DNA of 64,000 nt from the NCBI GenBank assembly GCA_027487555.1, contig JAIYDI010000014.1, positions 90,208 through 154,207 on the forward strand, read 5' to 3'. The translations under genes and the position numbers were made by a program. Source of the stretch: Hyphomicrobiales bacterium (lineage in GTDB: Bacteria; Pseudomonadota; Alphaproteobacteria; Rhizobiales; Devosiaceae). The notes below the pieces were generated by a model, which made no database searches, was not told where the DNA came from, and was given only the letters and a program-made list of their open reading frames with translations. Positions 1 through 8,541 of this stretch are shown here, one piece after another (position 1 is the first letter of the stretch; every line of letters starts with the position of its first letter).

Positions 1-121
1 CGGTGCCGGCATAGCCTTCGCCGTCCGGCGGAAGAAAAGCGTCGCGGTGGTTGCCCCCATGGCGCTTTCAGCCGAGGAGCAGGCCGCACTCGACGACCTC
101 GAGCGCCCCTCGCGCCGCTGA
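1..121 (+). CDS. C-terminal end of a protein, probably cytochrome c biogenesis factor CcmH (partial)
   Basis: The window opens inside a reading frame that runs from base 2 to a TGA at 119-121, giving 39 residues. It shows a small hydrophobic stretch, a basic cluster (VRRKK) and the tail motif LSAEEQAALDDL. This resembles the C-terminus of alphaproteobacterial CcmH (CycL), a membrane-anchored thioredoxin-like protein that reduces apocytochrome c for haem attachment. In rhizobia the cycHJKL cluster lies directly upstream of degP, which matches the next gene. The identification rests on a short tail plus synteny, so it is tentative. Confidence 0.5.
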   Translation, partial: GAGIAFAVRRKKSVAVVAPMALSAEEQAALDDLERPSRR

Positions 122-283
122 GCATCCCCAGCTCGTTGGCGCCTGATCGCGGCGCCGTGAAAGGCGCTGGATTTCAGCAATATTGAGCAACATTACCGAT
201 ATTTAACGCCGGTGCCATGCTGACGAAAGGCGCTGCCCTTCATATCTCCAGCCCATCTAGAGAGCTCATTGAAGGAGAACAAT

Positions 284-1831
284 ATGCCCTCGAATTTCAG
301 TTCTTCGGCCCGCAAGTGGATTGGGGCATCGGCGCTCGCCATCATCGCGGGTTTCGGTGGCGGCTCTGCCTTTGTCGCGGCCACCGCACCCTCTCATGCA
401 CAGTCCGGTGCGGCGACCCTGGTCCCCGCGGCCCAGATTGCCGTACCGGCGGTGACCAATGCCCCGAGCTTCGCTGACCTCGTGGAGGCCGTGAAGCCGG
501 CAGTGGTGTCGATTATTGTCGAAGGCGGCGGCAAGGATACGCATAACCTGCAAAAGGGCGGCAAGCAGTTCGAGTTCAACTTCCCGGATCTGCCCGACGA
601 CCATCCCTTCAAGGATTTCATGGACCAGTTCGGGCAGCAGTTCGGTGAGCGCGGCAATGGCCCCCAGTCGCCGCGCAAGTTCATGGCGGCGGGCTCGGGC
701 TTCGTCATCTCGGCCGACGGTTACATCGTCACCAACAACCATGTCGTCGAGAATGCCGACAAGGTGACGGTGGTGTTCGACAATGGCGATGAAGCCTCCG
801 CCAAGGTTATCGGCACCGACGAGAAAACTGACCTTGCGGTGGTCAAGATCGAGGGCAAGTCGGACCTGCCCTTCGTGAAGCTGGCTGACGTGGAACCGCG
901 CGTCGGCGAGTGGGTCGTTGCCGTCGGCAACCCCTTTGGTCTCGGTGGTACGGTGACCGCAGGTATCGTGTCGGCGCGCGGCCGCGACATCCAGGGCTCG
1001 TCCTATGGCGATTTCCTGCAGATCGACGCGGCGGTGAACACCGGTAACTCCGGCGGCCCGGCCTTCAACCTTTCGGGTGAAGTGGTCGGCGTCAACGCCG
1101 CCATCTTCTCCCCCAATGGCGGCAATGTCGGCATCGCCTTCGCCATTCCGGCGAGCGTGGTCAAGCAGGTCACCGCACAGTTGATCGACTCCGGCACGGT
1201 GACCCGCGGGTTCCTCGGCGTCGGCATCCAGGATGTGGGCAAGGATATCGCCGAAAGCGTCGGTCTCGCCTCGGCCAAGGGTGCGCTCGTTACCGAGCCG
1301 ACCAAGGACAGCCCGGCCGACAAGGCCGGCATCAAGTCCGGTGACGTCATCACCAAGGTGGACGGCAAGGAAATCAATAACGCGCTCGACCTGAGCCGTA
1401 CGATTGCCGGCAAGAACCCCGGCACCGAAGTCGACGTCATCGTGTGGCGAAACGGCAAGGAAGAGAGCGTCAAGGTCACCCTCGGCAAGCTCGACGAGGC
1501 GAAGCTCGCTTCGAACGACAAGCCGGCCAAGGAAGAGCCGAAGTCGGCTGAGCCGGCCCCGACCAGCGTCGGCATCACCCTGGTGCCGAATGCCGATGGC
1601 CAGGGACTGCTGATCCAGAACGTTGAGCCGGATTCCGCCGCAGCAGAGCGTGGGCTTGGCGTGGGCGACACCATCCTGCAGGTCAACAACCAGGACGTGG
1701 CAAGCGTTGCCGACTTCGAAGCTGCCGTGAAGGCCGTGAAGGATGCCGGCCGCAACACCGCTCTCGTGAAGGCGCAGCGTGATGGCCAGACCCGTTTCAT
1801 CGGGCTGCCGCTGGACGACGCGTCGAACTAA
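284..1831 (+). CDS. degP: Do/DegP family periplasmic serine protease
   Basis: Periplasmic protease and chaperone that degrades misfolded envelope proteins. The 515-residue protein has an N-terminal hydrophobic signal or anchor (about residues 11-34), a trypsin-like domain with catalytic His153 (TNNHVV), Asp183 (KTDLAV) and Ser256 (GNSGGP), and two PDZ domains at about 305-395 and 420-510. I place the start at ATG 284 because AAGGAG at 272-277 sits 6 nt upstream; an in-frame TTG at 269 lies before that site and is unlikely. The gene follows a ccmH-like tail and precedes an OmpR-type two-component pair, an order known from rhizobia. A strong terminator follows, so it probably ends its own transcript. 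Confidence 0.96.
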   Translation: MPSNFSSSARKWIGASALAIIAGFGGGSAFVAATAPSHAQSGAATLVPAAQIAVPAVTNAPSFADLVEAVKPAVVSIIVEGGGKDTHNLQKGGKQFEFNFPDLPDDHPFKDFMDQFGQQFGERGNGPQSPRKFMAAGSGFVISADGYIVTNNHVVENADKVTVVFDNGDEASAKVIGTDEKTDLAVVKIEGKSDLPFVKLADVEPRVGEWVVAVGNPFGLGGTVTAGIVSARGRDIQGSSYGDFLQIDAAVNTGNSGGPAFNLSGEVVGVNAAIFSPNGGNVGIAFAIPASVVKQVTAQLIDSGTVTRGFLGVGIQDVGKDIAESVGLASAKGALVTEPTKDSPADKAGIKSGDVITKVDGKEINNALDLSRTIAGKNPGTEVDVIVWRNGKEESVKVTLGKLDEAKLASNDKPAKEEPKSAEPAPTSVGITLVPNADGQGLLIQNVEPDSAAAERGLGVGDTILQVNNQDVASVADFEAAVKAVKDAGRNTALVKAQRDGQTRFIGLPLDDASN

Positions 1832-1841
1832 GTGCACGCCA

Positions 1842-1873
1842 CGGCACCGCGGGTCCTCTCGCGGTGCCGTTTC
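1842..1873 (+). terminator. Rho-independent terminator after degP
   Basis: A perfect 10-bp stem (CGGCACCGCG with CGCGGTGCCG) around an 8-nt loop is followed by TTTCTT. It begins 10 nt after the degP stop codon and separates degP from the two-component genes. Confidence 0.85.
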
Positions 1874-1875
1874 TT

Positions 1876-1956
1876 GAATGGTGAATGGTGTCGTGTGACG
1901 GGCAGCCGGGCGTGGTTGTTCAAGAGTTGGCTGTCCATTCACCACTCACTATTCAC
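1876..1956. repeat. Imperfect inverted repeat of GTGAATGG units
   Basis: The left arm at 1876-1890 contains GAATGGTGAATGG, and the right arm at 1935-1956 contains CCATTCACCACTC followed by CTATTCAC. The two 13-mers are complementary except at one position, and each arm is an internal tandem of a short unit. The element fills the gap between the degP terminator and the response regulator and could fold into a long hairpin in the 5' leader. Its shape suggests a small dispersed palindromic element. No second copy is visible in this window. Confidence 0.55.
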
Positions 1957-1981
1957 AACTCTCTCGCTCGGGGCAGGCGAC

Positions 1982-2653
1982 ATGAAGATCCTCTTGATTG
2001 AAGACGACCGCGAGGCGGCGAGCTACCTGATCCAGGCGCTGGACGAGGCTGGGCACGTTACCCACCACGCGAGCGACGGCGAGACCGGTTACGCCATGGC
2101 CTCGAGCATGGACTATGATGTCCTGATCGTTGACCGCATGCTGCCGCGCCGAGATGGCCTCTCCATCGTCGAAAGCCTCCGCGCCGAGGACGACCGGACC
2201 CCGGTTCTCATCCTTTCCGCGCTGGGCGAGGTCGACGACCGGGTGACGGGCCTCCGCGCGGGTGGCGACGATTATCTCGTGAAGCCCTATGCCTTTACCG
2301 AGCTGCTCGCCCGCATCGAGGTTCTGGCGCGGCGCGCCAGCCCCGCCGAAGCGGCGACCAGCTTTGCTGTCGGGGACCTGCTGCTCGACAGGCTGAGCCG
2401 CAAGGTCGAGCGCGACGGCGAGGCGATCCTGCTGCAGCCGCGCGAGTTCCGCCTGCTCGAATACCTGATGAAGAATGCCGGCAAGGTGGTCACCCGCACC
2501 ATGCTGCTCGAGAATGTCTGGGACTATCACTTCGACCCGCAGACCAATGTCATCGACGTGCATATGTCGCGGCTGCGCGCCAAGATCGACAAGGGCTATG
2601 CCAACCCGCTGCTGCACACGATCCGTGGCGCCGGCTATATGATCCGGGAGTAG
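1982..2653 (+). CDS. OmpR/PhoB family response regulator
   Basis: A 223-residue DNA-binding response regulator. The receiver domain (about 1-115) has the acidic pair Asp8/Asp9, phosphoacceptor Asp51 (LIVDRM) and Lys101 (VKPYAF). A winged-helix effector domain (about 125-222) carries the family signatures LQPREFRLLEYL and DVHMSRLRAKID. ATG 1982 is chosen because it begins exactly at the receiver domain (MKILLIEDD); an upstream in-frame extension would run through the repeat and terminator. It lies 3 nt before the histidine kinase gene, so the two form an operon. The place after degP suggests an envelope-related signal, but the stimulus cannot be read from sequence. Confidence 0.95.
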   Translation: MKILLIEDDREAASYLIQALDEAGHVTHHASDGETGYAMASSMDYDVLIVDRMLPRRDGLSIVESLRAEDDRTPVLILSALGEVDDRVTGLRAGGDDYLVKPYAFTELLARIEVLARRASPAEAATSFAVGDLLLDRLSRKVERDGEAILLQPREFRLLEYLMKNAGKVVTRTMLLENVWDYHFDPQTNVIDVHMSRLRAKIDKGYANPLLHTIRGAGYMIRE

Positions 2654-2656
2654 CGG

Positions 2657-4072
2657 ATGCGCCGGCTCGCCGTTCTCTGGCGCACGACGACAGTGCGCCT
2701 TACGGCGCTGTTCATGCTGTTTTTCGTCGTATTCGCCGTGCTGCTGCTGGGGGTGATCTTCTGGCAGTCAACAGTTCAGCTGCAACGCCAGCAGACCGAG
2801 GCCATCGACAAGGAGAGCGCGCAGCTGCAGCGGCTCGACCGCAATAATGGCTTCCGCGCGACCATTCTCGCCGTGCAGCGCCTCGCCGCCATGCCGGGGC
2901 CCGGCATCTATTATCTGGCCGACCCGACCGGGCAGGTCATTGTCGGCAATGTCTCGGATCTGCCCGCCGAAATCCTCTCCGACCCGGGCACCTACAGCTT
3001 CAACTACGACCGGCAGCGGCCGTTCAGCGACGACGAGGCTGCCGATGGCCCGCCGCGCGGCATGGCCATGGTGCGCTCCGCCAAGCTCGAGTCCGGCCTT
3101 ATCCTCGTAGTTGGCCGCGACGTGCTCGAACGGCGCGGTTTCTCGGCGCTGATCTTCCAGTGGTTCCTTTTCGGCGCCATCGGCATCCTGGTGTTCTCGA
3201 TGGCTGCGGGCCTGTTCACTGCCGTGCGGGTGCTTCGGCGCGTCGATTCCATCACCTCGACCTCGCGCAAGATCATGTCCGGCTCCTTGTCCGAGCGCGT
3301 GCCCGTGACCCGGCGCAACGATGAATTCGACGGCCTCGCGACCAACCTCAACCAGATGCTCGACCGCATCGAGCAATTGATGCTGGGGCTGAAGGAGGTC
3401 ACCGACAATGTCGCGCATGACCTGAAGACGCCGCTGACGCGGCTGCGCAACCGCGCCGAGGCAGCGCTGCGCGAGGGCGGCCACGAGCGCGAGGCTTTGG
3501 AACAGACGATCGAGGAGAGCGACCGGCTGATCAAGACCTTCAACGCGCTGCTGCTCATCGCCCGCGCCGAGGCCGGCACGCCGACAGGCGCCATGTCGAG
3601 GCTCGATCTGAGCGCCGTGGTTGCCGATGTGGCCGAACTCTATGGGCCGCTGGCGGAGGACGAGGGACTGCAACTGGTGACCGATGTCGCGCCCGATGTG
3701 ACCGTGGAGGCAAACCGCGAACTGATCGGTCAGGCGCTCGTCAACCTCGTCGAGAATGCGCTGAAATACTACGAGCCGGTTCCCGGTGTGCCAGGACGGA
3801 TAGCCGTCGGGCTCAGGCGGGATGGCACCCGCGTGCTGGTCGAGGTCGCCGACACGGGCAAGGGGATCCCGGCAGAAGACCGGAAGCGCGTCATGGAGCG
3901 GTTCGTAAGGCTTGAGAAGAGCCGCACCGCTCCAGGGTCGGGTCTCGGGCTGTCGCTGGTGGCGGCTGTGGCGCGGCTGCACCGTGGCGAGCTCAGGATC
4001 GAGGACAACGCCCCCGGCGTTCGGGCGGTCATCGACCTGCCGGCAGCACAGATCACATCACGTTCCAACTGA
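2657..4072 (+). CDS. Sensor histidine kinase, partner of the upstream response regulator
   Basis: A 471-residue inner-membrane kinase: transmembrane segment at about 14-37, a periplasmic domain of roughly 125 residues, a second membrane segment at about 165-190, a HAMP linker, a HisKA domain with His254 (NVAHDLKTPL), and a HATPase domain with N box (NLVENALKY), G1 (DTGKGIP) and G2 (GSGLGLSL). It would phosphorylate the regulator encoded 3 nt upstream. The compact sensor domain resembles QseC/CreC-like kinases, but the ligand is unknown. Confidence 0.94.
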   Translation: MRRLAVLWRTTTVRLTALFMLFFVVFAVLLLGVIFWQSTVQLQRQQTEAIDKESAQLQRLDRNNGFRATILAVQRLAAMPGPGIYYLADPTGQVIVGNVSDLPAEILSDPGTYSFNYDRQRPFSDDEAADGPPRGMAMVRSAKLESGLILVVGRDVLERRGFSALIFQWFLFGAIGILVFSMAAGLFTAVRVLRRVDSITSTSRKIMSGSLSERVPVTRRNDEFDGLATNLNQMLDRIEQLMLGLKEVTDNVAHDLKTPLTRLRNRAEAALREGGHEREALEQTIEESDRLIKTFNALLLIARAEAGTPTGAMSRLDLSAVVADVAELYGPLAEDEGLQLVTDVAPDVTVEANRELIGQALVNLVENALKYYEPVPGVPGRIAVGLRRDGTRVLVEVADTGKGIPAEDRKRVMERFVRLEKSRTAPGSGLGLSLVAAVARLHRGELRIEDNAPGVRAVIDLPAAQITSRSN

Positions 4073-4231
4073 ACGGCAAAGGTGACTTGTGTCGGTGTTT
4101 CGTAGCGCTCCATGAGCCCGGGAAAGTTGCCCCTGGTACCGGAGGAGTTCCAGACGCGCCAGCGCCGACTTTGTTCAAATTGCCGGCTTTTCGGTAGCGC
4201 TTCGCCACAGGATGGCGTGCCACGAGGGGGC

Positions 4232-4468
4232 ATGACCACCTTCATCGTGCACCTTCCCGCCAAGGACTTGCCACGTCTCGACATGTTCGAGAGAGGCACG
4301 GTAATGCCCGTATCGACCCCCGAGGTCGTGGCGCTGAGGCCCGGCAGAGCGGTACGCGTGGTCAAGACCACCTTCCGCACTGTCAGCCGCATGGCGGTCA
4401 TGTTTCCCGAGTGGGAGTTCCAGGCCCTGGCGGGGGATGGCAAGCGGCAGCCCGAGGCCGGCGCCTGA
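4232..4468 (+). CDS. Small hypothetical protein
   Basis: A 78-residue frame preceded by a purine-rich GAGGGGG ribosome binding site about 3 nt before ATG 4232. Codon third positions are G/C rich, as in neighbouring genes, which supports coding. The frame is also open upstream to 4112, but that part looks less gene-like. The product is basic (RPGRAVRVVKTTFRTVSRMA) with no signal peptide or recognised domain. A competing antisense frame covers much of the same DNA. I do not recognise the family. Confidence 0.45.
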   Translation: MTTFIVHLPAKDLPRLDMFERGTVMPVSTPEVVALRPGRAVRVVKTTFRTVSRMAVMFPEWEFQALAGDGKRQPEAGA

Positions 4469-4528
4469 GTCCGGCTTGACGCCGCTCACGCGCTGTCGGA
4501 CATTCCGCCACAGCACCTAGGGGACCAA

Positions 4529-4900
4529 ATGGCAGGCATTCTCGACCATGTCGGCTTCAACGTCGCGGACTTCGACAAAAGCCGCGCGTTCTATGTGGCG
4601 GCGCTCGCGCCGCTCGGCATCACCATGCTTTTCGGCGACGAGAAATGGGCCATGTTCGGCCGCGATGGCGCGGGCGCGTTCTGGGTGGGGCAAATGGGCC
4701 CAGTGCCTGGCCCTATCCATCTGGCCTTCGCGGCAGCGGACCGGGCTGCGGTGCGGGCGTTCCACGCGGCTGCGCTGGCGGCCGGAGGGAAGGATAACGG
4801 AGGGCCCGGCCTCAGGGACTATCACCCCAACTATTACGGGGCCTTCATCATCGATCCGGACGGCCACAATATCGAGGCCGTCTGCCATATGCCGGAATAG
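4529..4900 (+). CDS. VOC (glyoxalase/bleomycin resistance) family protein
   Basis: A 123-residue single-domain vicinal oxygen chelate protein. It begins with the usual LDHVGFNV strand and ends with the [15 protein letters not shown] segment, where the glutamate is the typical metal ligand. The substrate is not predictable. AGGGGACC before the ATG is a good ribosome binding site. The VOC gene at 55808 is a clear paralogue, sharing the KDNG-PGLR and YHP-Y-GAF blocks. It is convergent with the next gene. Confidence 0.9.
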   Translation: MAGILDHVGFNVADFDKSRAFYVAALAPLGITMLFGDEKWAMFGRDGAGAFWVGQMGPVPGPIHLAFAAADRAAVRAFHAAALAAGGKDNGGPGLRDYHPNYYGAFIIDPDGHNIEAVCHMPE

Positions 4901-4913
4901 GCCTGACCCGTCT

Positions 4914-5522
4914 TCAGTGCTGAGTGGGCACCGAGGTTTCGCCGACACCGAGGCCCGCGACTTTCCCGCCCTTGAGCACATAGCCGATATACTGCGCAAT
5001 GTCCGAGTACCCGCCCGGTCGATCCGACCGATAGGCGATCTTGCTGCCCGAGGCTGCGCCGAAGGTTGCCTTAAGGTCGGCGGACTTGGCGCCGAGGCCT
5101 GGAATGCCGAAATCCGGGGCGGTGAAGCCAGCCGGGGCAGCATCGCATCCGCCCGCCGGGCGCGTCGATGATTCGGCAGCCACCATCATCACGAACTCGA
5201 AGCCCCCGAGTGCGTTCGAGATGAACCAGGTATTGGCACCCTCGCCCGCATAGCAGAGCCAGACGGCCTTGCCGCCGCCTTCTCCATCGGTCTGGATCGT
5301 GCCGCCAAAGGCCTTCTGCACCTCGGCGAGGCGCGTGCGCTGCAGCGTGACGCCGAGCTTGCCGACGCGGATTTCCTTCACCGGCGCCGTGTCGATATTG
5401 GCCTTGCTGAAATTGAAGCTGTTGCCGAAGATCATCTGCCCCAAGCCGCCAAGCTGCGCGGCTGTGGCGGGGAGGGTGCCAAGAGCGAGGGCGGCAAGCA
5501 GGGCGGCGGCTTTGAGGCGCAT
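4914..5522 (-). CDS. Secreted hypothetical protein
   Basis: A 202-residue protein with a classical signal peptide (basic MRLK start, hydrophobic AAALLAALALG, cleavage near ATAA). The mature part is glycine rich and contains two cysteines (WLCYAG and GGCDAA) that might form a periplasmic disulfide. It is transcribed away from glnE from a 135-bp shared intergenic region. I do not recognise the family; homologues probably exist as hypothetical proteins in related bacteria. Confidence 0.72.
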   Translation of the reverse strand: MRLKAAALLAALALGTLPATAAQLGGLGQMIFGNSFNFSKANIDTAPVKEIRVGKLGVTLQRTRLAEVQKAFGGTIQTDGEGGGKAVWLCYAGEGANTWFISNALGGFEFVMMVAAESSTRPAGGCDAAPAGFTAPDFGIPGLGAKSADLKATFGAASGSKIAYRSDRPGGYSDIAQYIGYVLKGGKVAGLGVGETSVPTQH

Positions 5523-5657
5523 GGGACAACCACTCGGTAACGGGATGCGGCACCATAGCTTCGCTTTTGCGGAAATCCAGTAGGCTGACGACAAAGTAAC
5601 CAGAACTCGGCCATGTTCTGTTGCATGGCGGCGACAGGGGCGAGGGGGCCTCGCGAC

Positions 5658-8438
5658 ATGAACGTTGCGCTCGACACGCTGCTGACGCAGGCGCCGTACC
5701 TTGCGGAGATTGCGGCAAGCGAGGCTGACTGGTTCGCGGGCGCGCGGGCGCGGCTCCCCGATGACGTTCTGTCGCTCGAGCTCGACGCGATCGACGCTGC
5801 GGCACGGACCGCGGCGACAGAAGACGAGATCGGCCGACAGCTGCGGCGCGCCAAGGCACGGATCGCGCTCTTGGCCGCGGTCTCGGAGGTGACGGGCGCC
5901 TGGAGCACGGCGCAGTCGACGGCGGCGCTCTCCGACCTTGCCGACCACGCGCTCGACGCCGGACTTGAGGTGCTGATGCGCATCGCCCATGGCAAGGGAC
6001 AGGTTGGGGCAGGGTCGTCGACCGGACGGACATCGGGCCTCGCCATCTTCGCACTCGGCAAGCATGGCGGACGCGAGCTCAACTATTCGAGCGATATCGA
6101 TATCGTCGCCTTCTTCGATCCGGAGCGGGTGGACATGCGCGATCGGGGCGAGGCGACCCGCATCTATTCGCGCATCGTGCAGCGGCTCGCCGCGATGATG
6201 GAAGACAAGGTCGGCGGCCGCTACGTCTTCCGTACCGACCTGCGCTTGAGGCCCGACCCGAGTTCGACGCCGGTGGCGCTCTCCATCGACGCGGCGCTCA
6301 CCTATTACGAAAGCCGCGGCCAGAACTGGGAGCGGGCCGCCTGGATCAAGGCACGGCCCTGCGCCGGCGACATCGCGGTCGGCGAGGCCTTCGTCAAGGA
6401 GCTCGCCCCCTATGTGTGGCGGAAGCATCTCGATTTCGCCACGATCGCCGATATCCAGGCAATGAAGCGACAGATCAACATCACCAAGAATGTCGGCGAC
6501 ATCCGCGTCGCCGGCCACAATGTGAAGCTCGGGCTCGGCGGCATCCGCGAGATCGAGTTCTTCACCCAGACACAACAGTTGATCGCCGGCGGCCGGGACA
6601 TGAAGCTGCGTGTCAGGCCCACGGCCAATGCGCTTGCGGCACTGTCGGCGGCCAACTGGATTTCGACCAAGACCGCGGCCGACCTGATCTTGACCTATTG
6701 GTACCTGCGCGCGGTGGAGAACCGGCTGCAGATGCTGCGGGATGAACAGACGCATGTGATGCCCGAGGATGACGCTGGCATCAACACCATCGCCATTCTG
6801 ATGGGAGTCGACCGTGCCCGCTTCGAGGCCGAGTACATGGCGGCGCTGCGGCGAGTGCTCGGCTACTATTCCGAGCTCTTCGCCGAGGGCGAAAGCCTCG
6901 CTTCGGGCGAGGGCAACCTCGTCTTCACTGGGTCGGACGACGATCCGGGCACGCTCGAAACCCTCTCCAACATGGGGTTCAAGGAGCCGTCCAGGGCCAT
7001 CGCCATCGTGAAGAAATGGCACTATGGCGGCTATCTCGCGACGCGGGCTGCCGCCGCGCGCGCCCATCTCACCGAACTTCTGCCCAGCCTGTTGCGCACT
7101 CTGGCCGAAGCCAAGAACCCCGACGACGCGCTCTTCCGCTTCGACCAGTTCCTGTCGCGCCTGCCGGCGGGGGTGCAGCTCTTTGCACTCTTGCGGGCGC
7201 ATGCCAACCTGCAGAGCCTGCTGGTCGCGCTGATGGCCTCTGCGCCGCGCATGGCGGAGGCGGTGATCCACCGCGCCCATGTCATGGATGGGCTGATCGA
7301 CCCGGCCTTTGCCGATGGCGTGCGGCATCGCGCGGTGCTGCTCGGCAAGATCGAGGCGTTCTTTTCCGACGCGCGCGACTACCAGGATGTCATCGACCGC
7401 GCCCGCATCATCGGGCAGGAGCAGATGTTCCTGATTGCGGCTGGCCTGCTCGCCGGCACGATGAGCGCCGACCGCGCCGGCCGCCAGTTCACCACACTTG
7501 CCGAAGCGCTGCTCACCCGGCTCTTCGATGCGGTGCGCGCCGAGTTCGAGAAGCGCCATGGCAGGGTACCCGGCGGCCGCGTCGCCCTGCTCGCCTTTGG
7601 CAAGATGGCGAGCGCCGAAATGACGGCCCGCTCCGATCTCGACTTCATCATGCTCTATGATGCGCCGCCGGAGGTGGACGCCTCGGACGGCGACAAGCCG
7701 CTGGCCCCGAGCCACTACTATGCGCGGCTGACGCAGCGGCTGGTTGCGGCCGTGTCCGCGCCAACGGCCGAGGGCGTGCTCTACGAGGCCGATATGCGGC
7801 TGAGGCCCTCGGGCAATGCCGGGCCATTGGCCTCGAGTCTCTCCGGCTTTCTCACCTACCACCACGACAGCGCCTGGACGTGGGAGCACCTGGCGCTGAG
7901 CCGGGCCCGTGTCGTGCTGGCCGACGGCACCCTCGGCGCGGAGGTGGAAACAGCCATCGAGGAGATCTTCTCGCGCCCCCGGGATGTTGCAAAGACCGTA
8001 GACGACGTCACCCAGATGCGGGCCTTGATGGCGCGCGAGCGGCCGCCGCGCCACCCCTTCGACCTGAAACTCGCGACCGGCGGCCTCGTCGATCTCGAGT
8101 TTATCGCGCAGTCGGCGCAGCTTGTGGCACGCGACCGGATCGACCTGCCGCAGGCGACGACGGCCATGGTGCTGAAACGCCTTGGCGAGATCGGGCTCGT
8201 ACCCGAAGGCGACCGCCTGGCCGAAATCCTCGCGCTGTTTTCCACCGTTCTGCAGGTGATGAGCGCCGCGCTGGCCGATCCGTTCAAGGATGAGGGCTGG
8301 ACCGAGGCGTTCCGGGAGTTGCTCGCGCAGCGCACCAATTCCCCGAGCTTTTCGCGCCTCGCCGCCGATATCGCCGAAATGCAGGGTGAAGTCAGCGCCG
8401 CCGCCGGGAAGTGGTACGCCAAGGCGAAGGGGCTCTAG
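5658..8438 (+). CDS. glnE: Bifunctional glutamine synthetase adenylyltransferase/deadenylylase
   Basis: GlnE attaches or removes AMP on glutamine synthetase in response to PII state and so tunes ammonium assimilation. Two nucleotidyltransferase domains are visible: the N-terminal one has LGKHGGRELNYSSDIDIVAFFD-like residues around 6053-6120, and the C-terminal one has TARSDLDFIMLYD around 7620-7665. I choose ATG 5658 because GAGGGGG lies about 9 nt upstream, giving 926 residues; the frame is open to ATG 5613. The second site reads GKMASAEMTARSDLD rather than the usual GKLGGxE-GSDLD, so its glycines are altered while the aspartates remain. The repeat element at 8438 begins at the last base of the stop codon. 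Confidence 0.95.
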   Translation: MNVALDTLLTQAPYLAEIAASEADWFAGARARLPDDVLSLELDAIDAAARTAATEDEIGRQLRRAKARIALLAAVSEVTGAWSTAQSTAALSDLADHALDAGLEVLMRIAHGKGQVGAGSSTGRTSGLAIFALGKHGGRELNYSSDIDIVAFFDPERVDMRDRGEATRIYSRIVQRLAAMMEDKVGGRYVFRTDLRLRPDPSSTPVALSIDAALTYYESRGQNWERAAWIKARPCAGDIAVGEAFVKELAPYVWRKHLDFATIADIQAMKRQINITKNVGDIRVAGHNVKLGLGGIREIEFFTQTQQLIAGGRDMKLRVRPTANALAALSAANWISTKTAADLILTYWYLRAVENRLQMLRDEQTHVMPEDDAGINTIAILMGVDRARFEAEYMAALRRVLGYYSELFAEGESLASGEGNLVFTGSDDDPGTLETLSNMGFKEPSRAIAIVKKWHYGGYLATRAAAARAHLTELLPSLLRTLAEAKNPDDALFRFDQFLSRLPAGVQLFALLRAHANLQSLLVALMASAPRMAEAVIHRAHVMDGLIDPAFADGVRHRAVLLGKIEAFFSDARDYQDVIDRARIIGQEQMFLIAAGLLAGTMSADRAGRQFTTLAEALLTRLFDAVRAEFEKRHGRVPGGRVALLAFGKMASAEMTARSDLDFIMLYDAPPEVDASDGDKPLAPSHYYARLTQRLVAAVSAPTAEGVLYEADMRLRPSGNAGPLASSLSGFLTYHHDSAWTWEHLALSRARVVLADGTLGAEVETAIEEIFSRPRDVAKTVDDVTQMRALMARERPPRHPFDLKLATGGLVDLEFIAQSAQLVARDRIDLPQATTAMVLKRLGEIGLVPEGDRLAEILALFSTVLQVMSAALADPFKDEGWTEAFRELLAQRTNSPSFSRLAADIAEMQGEVSAAAGKWYAKAKGL

Positions 8439-8541
8439 ATCTTTTCACATTTTGGTTGAAACGCAGAATTGATCTAAACCCTTGTTTCGTCGCGCTTTCG
8501 AACCGTGAAAGTCAGGCAGCTTTCCCTGAAAACCCGCAAGG
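8438..8541 (-). repeat. Dispersed palindromic repeat, copy A
   Basis: On the minus strand this stretch aligns with copies at 17682-17780 and 36774-36873. Shared landmarks are GGTTCGAAAGCGCGAC, AACAAGGG-TTAGATCA (or close variants) and a terminal hairpin with GATC at both ends (8438-8474). It begins inside the glnE stop and covers the last codons of the following histidine kinase gene. The part nearest 8541 is the most diverged. Confidence 0.85.

Noticed and set aside
269..283. TTG start for degP
   Set aside because: The AAGGAG ribosome binding site lies downstream of this TTG and points to ATG 284.
4175..4516. Minus-strand frame opposite the 78-residue hypothetical gene
   Set aside because: The plus frame has a good ribosome binding site and better third-position composition; the minus frame runs into the start of the VOC gene region without a clear start signal.
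4914..8054. A very long open frame on the minus strand through glnE
   Set aside because: It is antisense to a clear glnE and has low-complexity, Arg/His/Gly-rich translation typical of the mirror frame of high-GC genes. Only its last 202 codons (4914-5522), with a signal peptide, look real.
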